A stretch of 31,395 nt of DNA, taken from Russula earlei. Lineage: Eukaryota > Basidiomycota > Agaricomycetes > Russulales > Russulaceae. Where the stretch lies: contig JAGFNK010000594.1 of NCBI GenBank assembly GCA_025769875.1, forward strand, positions 1 to 31,395, in the 5' to 3' direction. Positions within the stretch are counted from its first letter, which is position 1. Every line of letters starts with the position of its first letter. The notes under the pieces are model-generated. The model made no database searches and was not told where the DNA came from. It saw only the letters and a list, made by a program, of their open reading frames with translations. Both the position numbers and the translations under genes were made by a program. Positions 19,335 to 28,665 of this stretch are shown here, one piece after another.

Positions 19335-20062
19335 TGTTACTTTCCCTTTGTTTGGTTCTCTTTCCGTTTATATTCACTTCTTAGTTTCGACTGTGCAATG
19401 CTGCGCACCTACTGTGCAGCACAGTTACTTGGTTCTGACTCATTTGTGGCCTCATTCCTATGACTCCTACTTATTATGACTCCTACTATACTAGTAGCAC
19501 AGTCAAAGCGCAGCTATTGCTGCGCTTCTCCTGTATATATAAGCTCAGTACTTTGTGACCAAAGCCCTAAGCTTGGTCTCTTGTAGAATCCAACCTACTC
19601 TTGTCCAAACATATTCGCCTGCAACCCACTTCACTCTCACAAACTTAACCCACAACTACCTCTCCATTTCATCAACTCTCAACACACCATCCACCATCTA
19701 CTCTTCGCCTTTCCCTTCCTTCCCTAAGAGTCTCTCTTCACTCTCCTGAGAAGAGCTCTCTTCCTTTAAGACCTACCTTCCTCTACTCTCTCTGCGTTGT
19801 TCAAGGTCCCCGACGGACTTGAACGCATATAGCTAGTGGAACCAGCCCTAGTCTATCCCATTACAAACTTACCCTAGCTTCTCAATGGACTGAGTCGTAC
19901 TAGGAAGGGTCTATTGGCCATAACCTGTTTAGCATAAAACACTTCGACCGCTGCAGGGATCCTTACTCATTATACACGGGAACCAGCCCGTTTCTTGAAC
20001 ACCTCTCTATCATCAACTTGCTTTCCGCTTGTGAACTGACATGGCTAGTTACCGTGACATCA
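19335..20062 (+). mobile_element. 5' LTR of gypsy-1 (left boundary approximate)
   Basis: The right end is set at 20062 (catca) because the self-primer site follows. A TATATATAAG box lies at 19535-19544, followed by the initiation/primer segment at 19568-19579 and a C/T-rich U5. The left end is taken at TGTTACTTTCC (19335), but no second copy is present to confirm it. The element's 3' LTR is absent because gypsy-1 is truncated at about 22350. Confidence 0.6.
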
Positions 20063-20073
20063 GACCAAGCTTA
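20062..20073 (+). promoter_or_regulatory. Self-primer binding site of gypsy-1
   Basis: AGACCAAGCTTA is the exact reverse complement of TAAGCTTGGTCT at 19568-19579, which starts 32-34 nt after the TATA box. This is the Tf1-type arrangement in which the 5' end of the transcript folds back to prime minus-strand cDNA. The gag ATG follows 10 bp later. Confidence 0.8.
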
Positions 20074-20083
20074 ACGTTCCACC

Positions 20084-21895
20084 ATGGCTTCTACCTTGAA
20101 TACTCTAGCTATCCCTGAACCCTCTATCGAACCCGCTTCCTCATCTAACCCTCTTCAACACCGAACCGTCACTCGATGCAACCAAGACAACCTACCTAAT
20201 CGTATCACTGGTAACGCCTTTTGGCATCCCGACGAACCCGAAGTAGGATACTACCTCCGCATCAAAAACCTTTATCACCCTATCGAATTTATCAACGGAC
20301 GTTGGTATAAACTTGATAGACGAGAAGTCGGACTCAACCTTGAATACGCCACTCACAAAGGCCTTGTTCTCAATAACGAAGAACACGGTTTAGGAACTTG
20401 GGATCAATCAGACCCCCAGTACCAACTTTTTCAATACCAACCTTCACCTTCTCTTGGAAGACATCGTTTATCTTCAGCAGAAGAATCCAAATGACCTTCC
20501 TCTCGACCTCGAACCAGACAACCTTCACCAAGGTTATCTCCTATACATCTAGCTGTAGAAGCTGCGCCAGCACCCGAACCACTTCCTGTACCACAAAGGA
20601 TCTTTGGTATCGCTCACATACCCACTCCTAGACCTATTACCCCTCCTACTCCACCTTCACCTCCTACTCCACCACCTCCAGCTATGGCTGCCATAGTCCC
20701 AATCCCTTCTAACGGAGCGGTCAGGGGAAACCCACCATCTATCTTCGATGGAGATCGCTCCCAATCCTCTAAATTCATGAGAGAGTTTGCCATCTTTCGC
20801 AATATGAATGATGAAAACTCCCTCTTTAACAATCCTTATAGACGAGTTAACGCTTGCCTATCCTTTATAAGGGGCCCTAATGTGGACCATTGGGTTGACA
20901 CTCAACTGGAAGCAGTCAATAATAGTGTCAACACTCTGGGAATACTCAGGACTGACGAAGCTCTATGGAACGACTTTAGAAATGCGTTTAACAATGCCTT
21001 CACTGACACTAATAAAAGGCAAAACGCATTTAACAAGCTAGCTGTTCTAAGGCAACAAGGACCTGACCTGGACTCTTATATTGCCACCTTTACCAACCTT
21101 GCTAACAACGCAGGATACGACCTAAACGCAAACGGAACTCTAGACTATTTTGCTAGAGGTCTTAGTAGGCCACTCCTTAACAACATCTTGTCAAGGGAAA
21201 CCCTACCTACCAATTTCACAGAATGGACTGAAGCGGCTAGAAAGGAACATAATAAATACGCCGTGAGGCAAAGCTATATGGGAGACATACGCAATATCGT
21301 GCGTAATCCCCAACGATTCCTTAACTTCCGTCCTACCAACACTACATTCCGCCCTCCTCCTGGACCGCCTCCTAGGGTTAATCCTACCTTTGTACCAAGG
21401 AACCCTACTGGTCAATTTATTCCTAGGAGCAACAATCAAGTTGTTCCAATGGATGTTGACCGCGCTAGAGCGGCCACTACTGAGCAAGAGAAGAAACAAC
21501 ATCAAGTTGAAGGTCGTTGCTTCTTTTGCTCTAAACAAGGACATGTGGCACGCAATTGTCCTAACAAGTCGGCCACCTTCAAATCAGTTCCTATGAAAAC
21601 ACATCTGGTTGAAGTTATAGAACCAGATGAATACCAGGAACTGTATTACCCTGAAGAACAGGTCGACACCCATGTTCGTTTAGCTCAAACTGACGAACAA
21701 CCAACCGAATATTATCAGGAAAATCCCCCTGATGATCAACCAGTCCAACAACCTACTCAACAGGAGACACAAACTTATAATGAAGGACCATCTCCTGAGG
21801 AAGTTGCGGCTATAATGTCTGGATATTCTGAAGAACAACATTGCTCATGGGCTACTGCCATGGTCAATAACGGCGTGGATTTTCCCCCAGCTTGA
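20084..21895 (+). pseudogene. gypsy-1 gag with one nonsense codon
   Basis: ATG in a strong context (cacc-ATG-G). About 603 codons in one frame with a single TGA at 20492-20494, probably a former CGA. Residues ~35-110: N-terminal module with GNAFWHPDEPEVGYYLRIKN and EFINGRWYKLD, shared with gypsy-2. A Pro-rich linker ends PPTPPPPAMAAIVP. Residues ~220-400: retrotransposon gag core (ALWNDFRNAFNNAF, FNKLAVLRQQGPDLDSYI, YFARGLSRPLL). CCHC knuckle CFFCSKQGHVARNC near residue 480. An acidic Gln/Glu-rich tail ends NNGVDFPPA. Gag builds the particle and binds RNA through the knuckle. Confidence 0.9.
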
Positions 21896-21915
21896 ATTAC
21901 CCGGCCTTAATTTGA

Positions 21916-22350
21916 GCTGTCTTCCCTAGTGATGTATTTGTAGCAAGACTCAATTCAATCAAAGTTCCTGTTCAAATACGCACTAGTGGACGAAGGGCCG
22001 ATCTTGTTGCTTTACTTGATAGCGGAGCAACCGACAATTTCATCCACAAAAATGTCATCACTCGCTATAAACTCCCAGTTTCCACTCTACAAAAGCCAAA
22101 AGTCATGCGCAATGTAGATGGAACTCACAACAGAGCCGGAACTGTCACTGAAGCAGTCGACCCTTATATTCGATTTAAAGGACAAGAACATCGAATGCGC
22201 TTCTATATCGCTGAAATATCAACCGATGACATGCTTCTTGGTTTCCCATTCCTTTGTGCTACCAACCCTGCTATTGATTGGACCAAAGGAACCCTAGAGG
22301 ATACTGTTGTAGCCTCCACGTGGGACGCTGATAAATGGACAGCATTATAG
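21916..22350 (+). pseudogene. gypsy-1 aspartic protease, truncated pol
   Basis: Frame 1 (gag is in frame 2) after a stop at 21913-21915: VALLDSGATDNFIHKNVITR gives the retropepsin active site DSGA, then VMRNVDGTHNRAG and MLLGFPFLCATNPAIDW, the usual second half of gypsy proteases. Homologous to 25265-25650 of gypsy-2. It ends in KWTAL and a stop at the junction with an LTR-1 fragment; no reverse transcriptase follows. The frame change after gag may be a frameshift signal or decay. Confidence 0.85.
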
Positions 22351-22355
22351 CTTCT

Positions 22356-22458
22356 CTAAAGACCCTTTAGGATGACTCTAAGTGCTCTACAAGAGGCACT
22401 AACAAGACACTAACAGCCCTACAATGTGTTATTAGACTAACTCTAATAACCTTAGAAT
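22356..22458 (+). mobile_element. LTR-1 U3 fragment (~100 bp)
   Basis: ccctttaggatgactctaag through ttagactaactctaataacc is the reverse complement of the LTR-1 segment around 8500-8605, with gaps and CpG decay. It lies between truncated gypsy-1 and the gypsy-2 5' LTR. Confidence 0.8.
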
Positions 22459-23046
22459 TGTTACCGAGTGGTTTGGGGTCCAGAAGATGCCGGAACACCT
22501 GAACTATGGACTGCACTGTTTGCATTATGCGTGCGTCAGATCTTGATCGTTTATGTTCCTTGATATCACATTCGGAGCGCGTTGATCGTATCTTTCAGAA
22601 GATGTACTGAAGAAGCAATGAGTAGCATTGCTTCTGTCCCAGATGTTCCTGTACCGCCACGTACGTCAATTCCTTGATTGGGGAAGCACTTAATGCTTCC
22701 AGCACTGAGATCGTTTACATAGAAGCAACCTCGCTTCTATGAGCCGCCTTTTGCTTCTATAGCACCAACCAGTACTACAGTAGCATGAACCTTATCCCTG
22801 TAGGGCTATATAAAGCCTCCAGTAGAAACAGTTGAGCCTTAAGCTCGACTTAGTTTGCCAATCCCAAACAGTTGACTCCTACACCGTCTGCAGAGCCCCT
22901 CTCATCTTGTTGTCATACTCTAGAAGGATCTAACACTCCTTCCCCTCCACGAGTATTGCTTGCTTGACTCAAGCATATCTGCATTGGTAGGACGCGTTTA
23001 TAGACGCGACCATTGATCTTATTTAAGGCACTTTGGAGCCTTAACA
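22459..23046 (+). mobile_element. 5' LTR of gypsy-2
   Basis: TGTTACCGAG to GCCTTAACA. Contains TATATAAA near 22807-22814, repeated GAAGCA(A/C) motifs upstream, and AAGCTCGACTTA at 22841-22852 where the transcript should start. Slightly closer to the solo LTR at 17938 (about 11 differences) than to its own 3' LTR. Confidence 0.94.
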
Positions 23047-23058
23047 TAAGTCGAGCTT
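23047..23058 (+). promoter_or_regulatory. Self-primer binding site of gypsy-2
   Basis: TAAGTCGAGCTT, directly after the LTR's terminal CA, is the exact 12-nt reverse complement of 22841-22852 in the LTR, which begins 34 nt from the start of the TATA box. No tRNA-type TGG primer site is present at this position. This matches the known self-priming of Tf1-like elements. Confidence 0.88.
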
Positions 23059-23128
23059 CTATCACAGACATCGCTGTGAAAGTGAACCAGAAATAGGCAG
23101 GAAGCCTAAAGATTAGGATCTAGTCATC

Positions 23129-25225
23129 ATACGGTCAGCAACCTACGCTGAAGTAGTCAAGGGGGAGAATCTATACAGACCTCTCCACGACAAGAAGAAG
23201 GTGTACTACGTGACTCTCGACGAGCAGCACGGTTGGACACACGCATACTTCTGTAAAGACCCCTACTGTCATTGGCATGGACAGTGGTAAGAGGGCAGAC
23301 AAGTCCTGACTCCCTAGGAAAGGCAGTGGCGAGTGGACAAACTGGAAATTGAAGGAGAACATAGCATACGCGTAAAGTTCAACCAGAAATCAAAGCAAGG
23401 AACCAAATTTGGTTGGTTCAAAGCTAGAGAGAGGGACGATCTACCCTCAGGAATCAAAGGAACTGCCATCTGGTGTTGGGCAGACCAGGAAGGGCCTAAC
23501 AGATACGAGGTCCGATACAAAGGAAGCTACCTTCCTTGTGAATACATCAACGATCAGTGGTACTTTGTTGATTACCACAAAGGACGTCCCTACGCAGGAG
23601 AGGACGAAGACATAGACGAATATAAGGTCCTAGGTTTAGGAACCAAGACAGATCCTTATACTACTCATTGGGAACCCAGAAGCCCAGTAGTAGATGACCC
23701 AGCTCCATTGATACAAAAGTCATCAAGTGGAGAAACGGAACAGTCGGACCATCCGACTACAGATCAGAAAGCAGAAGCACCAGGAGTATTGGAGCTAGCT
23801 GAAAGACTTGAGCAGACAGTACACGTCTCGCCCATTGAACCAACAATTGTTGAAGAGCCAGAAGAATCAGTCGAAATGGCTACCATTGCAACAACGCAGA
23901 CAGCCACCATTGCCACCCAGACAGCAGGTGGAAGAGCAGGGCCCACCATCGTAGTAAACCCTGGAGGTGGTCCACCTGGAGCAGGAGGACCACCTGGAGG
24001 TGGAGGAGTCCCCTTCGGACCTGGAGGTCCACCAGTACCAGGAGGAGGCCCACCTGGAGGAGGCCCTCCAGCAGGGGGACCACCGGCAGCACCTCCTGTA
24101 GGACCAGGGGCAAATCTGGCACCTCAGCCGGCACCAGGCCCCCATGGGGGCAATGGATCTCTAAAAGGAGACCCTCCTGAAGTCTTCAAAGGAGACAGGA
24201 AAAAGATGAAGTACTTTGTCCAGGATTTCAATCTATGGAATCTGCTCAACAGCGACAACCCGACCATGACTATTCCAATGAAGCGAGTAGCCCTAGCTCT
24301 CACCTACATCAAAGGAGAGAAAGTACATGAATGGGTGGTCAATCAAACGAACCTGGTAGAAGCAAAAAGAAATGAGGACCCGCCGTCTCCTTATGCACCA
24401 GTGCAGCTAGATCCAACTGACATGCTCTTTTGGACCGAATTTGTGGATGACTTCTTCAGAGAATTCAAAGACACCACAGAGCCTGAAGACGCTTTCATGG
24501 AGCTACAACAATTGTCCATGTCTAAAGCAGCATTGCTGGATGACTATACCAGCAAATTCCTTGTTCTGCTCAGTAAAGCAGGATGGGACCAGAATTCACC
24601 AGGAGCAGTAGAAGCCTACAAGGCTGGCCTAATCACCTGGCTGGTGCGACAAATCTACAATCGACCAGTCAGAGACATACCTGCCATCAATGATCTATGA
24701 GCATGGATCAATGCTGCTAGGGAAGAACAGGCCAGAGACCAGCTCATGAAAGCCAATATTGGATCTGGAGGTGGATCGTTGACCACCAGGGAAAATCGCA
24801 TGAAATCCCTACAGGTTGGGAAAAGGCGAAACCAAAGAGATCCAAATGCAATGGAAGTGGACTCAGTATCCACTGATGCAGCAAGGACCAAGCAACGTCC
24901 TCCTCTGACAGAGGAAAAGAAGAAACTGCTAGCAGAAGGGAAATGCTTCATCTGCAAGAAAGCAGGACATATCAGTCGGAACTGTCCTGACAAGGACAGA
25001 GTCAAGAAGAAATCAAGTAACTCAAGGGACAAAGGGAAAGCTCGAGCTCTGGAAACAGAGAAGGAGGACGACTCAGGGGACAGTGGAAATGAAAGCACTG
25101 TCTCCGGGCGATCTACATCTCCTCCTCCTACCTATAACAAGAGCTCCTCCTCGGCGTCCATAAAGAAGATGTCCACCAAACAGAAGGAGGACTTGTTGGA
25201 AGAACTGATGGAACAGGGTTTTTAG
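23129..25225 (+). pseudogene. gypsy-2 gag, with internal stops
   Basis: One plus-strand frame (frame 2) with TAA at 23288, TAG at 23315 and TGA at 24698, and no clear start ATG; the leader part SATYAEVVKGENLYRP recurs in the fossil at 12446. Then an N-terminal module (DDLPSGIKGTAIWCWADQEG, CEYINDQWYFVD) shared with gypsy-1; a Gly/Pro-rich linker (about 23940-24150); gag core with FVQDFNLWNLLNSDNP, ALALTYIKGEKVHEWV, FVDDFFREFKDT; and after the TGA (DL(stop)AWINAAREEQ, probably a former CGA) a basic region and CCHC knuckle CFICKKAGHISRNC. It ends EELMEQGF and TAG at 25223-25225, in the same frame as the following protease. Confidence 0.9.
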
Positions 25226-28200
25226 GAACACCTAAGTCGACTGGCCTGGCTTAGGAAGAATAGTGTGTTGCAAGTGTACATTAGAAGACTGAATGCTATG
25301 AATATTCCGTTCACTTTCGTCACTGCACACACAACGGCCAAGGAATCTGCTCTACTGGACAGTGGAGCAACAGAGAACTTCATTGATCACTCAGCTTGGA
25401 AAAGACTGAAGATTGGGAAACAAGAACTACATGAACCCATGGTAGTACGAAACGTCGACGGAACCCAGAATAAGCAAGGGGAACTCACCCATTACTGCTG
25501 GCTTCGTGTCCGATATAAGGAGAAGGAGAGCCTTGCAAAGGTTCTATCTCACAGATTTAGGAACGGATCAGGGTCATCCTGGGATATCCCTTCCTATATG
25601 AATTCGACCCCACCATCAACTGGAAGAAAGGACAGCTGATGGAAGGAACGGTACAGATTGAGACTGCTCGATACAAGTACCTGGATCTCTATGTCGCAAA
25701 ACTCCAAAAGCGAGCAAGAGATGAAAACCTGACAATTGAAGAAAGGGGAAGGCCATTTACCTACAAAAGACGACTATTGCTCAGAAGTGGGCCCAGCAGT
25801 CGATTAAACCACAGGAAGGAGAAGATCCCCTTGCCAATGTTCCAAAGCAATTCCACCGCTTTGAAGATGTCTTCTCAGAAGAGAAGTCCCAGAGGTTCCC
25901 ACCACCAAGGGAACCAGACATGCAGATAGAGCTGTTACCTGATGCACCAAAGGAACTAAACTGCAAGTGTACCCCCTAACACGAGATGAGCGAGAATACC
26001 TCAAGAAATTCCTAGCTGATGAAGTAGAGAAGCGATACATCACTCCAGGTCCATCCAGCTACACGTCTCCAGTGTTCTTCATTGGCAAGAAGGACAGCAA
26101 GGAGAAGAGGATCATTGTAGACTATCGACGACTAAATCAGTGGACCAGACGAGACAATGAACCTTTACCACATCTGGAACAAGAGGTGGAAAGACTCCGA
26201 GGGAAAAGGTCTTCTCCAAATTCGATATACGATAGGGATACAATAATGTGCAACTGGCAGAAAGAGATCGCTGGAAGGCAGCCTTCAAGACGCCATATGG
26301 AACCTACCTGCCCAATGTTATGTATTTTGGGCTCAAGAACGCACCAGCCTTCTTTACTAGGCTGATGAGAAGAGACTTCGGTGACTAGCTGGACCGATGG
26401 GCAGAATACACGGTCAACTATCTGGATGACTTTGGAATTGCCACGGGGGATAGTCCTGAACAACTAGAAATCCATGAGCAATGTGTCAACGAACTACTCA
26501 CGCTGATGCAGAAGAAGTCATACTTCCTGAAACCCCAGAAGTGCCAGTTCATGGTGCAAAAACTAACCATGCTAGGATGGGATATAGATGAAGGGAAGAT
26601 GAAGATTGAGGCCTCCAAAGTCCGAGGAATCACGGATTGGCCTCGGGAAATCAAGGACATACACAAAGTGCGCAAAGTCATGGGAGTCCTCAGTTACAAT
26701 AGGGCTTTCATTCGAGGATTCAGTCAGATTGCTCGACCCATTATTGCCTTGACAAAGAAAGGGGTGCCATTTGAATGGACCCAAGAATGCAAAGATGCTC
26801 TGGAACGACTTATCCAGATAGTATCTTCTGACCCTGTCCTGCTCCATCCTGATGAGGAGCGACCCTTTGAACTGGAAGTAGACGCATCCAATTATGCCAT
26901 TGGAGCAGTATTATTCCAGAAAGACGAACAAGGAAAGAGGAGGCCAATAGGTTACTTCTCAGCAGCCTTGAAACAAGCAGAGAAGAACTACGACATATGG
27001 GACAAAGAGTTCTTAGCCATGGTGCGAGCCTTGAAACACTGGCGACACCTACTCATGGGAGCAAAGCATAAGGTGGTGGTTTATACAGACCATGCGAACC
27101 TGTTGCATTACCGACACCCTCAGCGAATAAATGGTCGAGTAGCAAGATACATTACCTTCTTGGCGGACTTCGACTTAGAATTGAAACATCAGGCAGGGGC
27201 AAGGAATAAAGCAGATGCCCTGTCAAGGAGACCTGACCTTGACGATGGACAAGGGGATAAAGAAGAAGTGGTCGCGCTACCTGACCATCTTTTTATTCGA
27301 GTAATGCACACTACTGCATTGGAAGAACGGATAAAGAATCAACAAGGAGAAGAAAGACACCGATCGAAGTTACTTGATTGGGTACAGAGACACCGACTAG
27401 AGAAGCGACATAACTTATGGTGGAAGAATGAAGCCTTGGTGGTTACAGCAGGACACCCAGGAAAAGCTAAAACATTACTGGGAATGATGCGATACTACTG
27501 GTGGCCCACCATGAGACGCTTTGTCGACCGATATGTGGAAGGATGCGCAATTTGCCAAAGTAACAAGTCAAACACTCATCCAAATCGACCTCCCCTGTAT
27601 CCCATTCCACCGGAAGAAGGGGCTACTCCCTTCTCGACCGTCAGCATGGACTTTGTGGTCAAATTACCAAAGTCGAAGGGATATGACAGTATATTGACTG
27701 TCACTGACCACGATTGTACTAAAGGCGTCATCTTGCTTCCTTGCAAAGAAGAAATGGACGCAGAAGAGCTAGCACAGCTCTACAAGGACAGAATATTCCC
27801 ATTTGTGGGAGTACCAAGCAAGATCATATCCGATCGAGATAAACTAATAAGTTCCAAGTTCATTAGGGAACTTTGCGACCAGCTGCATATCAAACAGAAT
27901 ATCAGCACTGCCTACCATCCCCAGACAGATGGACAATCAGAAAGAACAAATCAGATGATGGAAACATCGTTAAGAATCTTTTGCAACCACCAACAAGATG
28001 ATTGGGTGGATTGGCTGCCTCTGGTGCAATACACGATGAATTCTAACGTTTCAGAGACAACCAGACAATCCCCTTTCTTCTTATGGATGGGCTTTACGCC
28101 CAAAGCACACCAACCAAATCGGGGAAGCAAGATACCAAGAATAGACAATTGGAAAGTCTGGATCCAGGAAGCGAGATCACAGGCACAAGAAGCAATGAAG

Positions 28201-28665
28201 ATCGCTTCCCTAATGTGGAAGCGAAGAAGTAGTTTCCAACCTTATCAGAAAGGAGAAAGGGTATGGCTCGACAGCACCAACCTAAAAACGACACATCCTA
28301 CAGTGAAACTACGCCCAAAATGATATGGGCCCTTTGAAATCACAGAGGTGATTAGTCCGGTGACATACAGATTGGATCTCCCTAGCCGCTGGAGGATCCA
28401 TAACGCGTTTCATGCCTCCTTATTGACACCTTACAAGGAAACCGAGGAGCATGGGGCCAATTACACCAATCCAGAAGCAGAATTGGTGGAAGGAGAAGAG
28501 GAATATGAAGTAGCAATGATTTTAGGTTCGAGATGAACTGGAAGGAGGAAACAACTGGAGTATCAAGTCCGGTGGGAAGGGTACTCCGAAGCCCATGACT
28601 CTTGGGAGCCAGTAGAGAACATCAAAGCGTCTAGACTAATAGAGGAATATCACAGAAAGAACCCC
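25226..28665 (+). pseudogene. gypsy-2 pol: protease, RT, RNase H, integrase, chromodomain
   Basis: In order: retropepsin SALLDSGATENFIDH and, after a frameshift, VILGYPFLYEFDP; RT with RRLNQW, SKFDIR then a TAG (26233) for the expected Trp, and catalytic NYLDDFGIAT; RNase H ELEVDASNYAIGAVLFQ and VVYTDHANLLHY; integrase zinc region HPGKAKT ... CAICQ, whose first His and about 20 residues seem deleted after NEALVV; core with Asp in VSMDFVVKLP, Asp in KIISDRDK and Glu in TDGQSERTNQ; C-terminal RVWLDSTNLK and YGPFEITEVI; chromodomain (28490-28650) with LEYQVRWEGYSEAHDSWEPV. Damage: frameshifts near 25545, 25960 and 26204 (one A lost), and stops TAG 26233, TAG 26386, TGA 28321 and TGA 28534. The chromodomain would guide integration to marked chromatin. 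Confidence 0.93.

Noticed and set aside
23764..24145. Minus-strand open frames of 60-90 codons opposite gypsy-2 gag
   Set aside because: They are antisense shadows of the Gly/Pro-rich linker, with low-complexity Trp/Ser/Leu composition.
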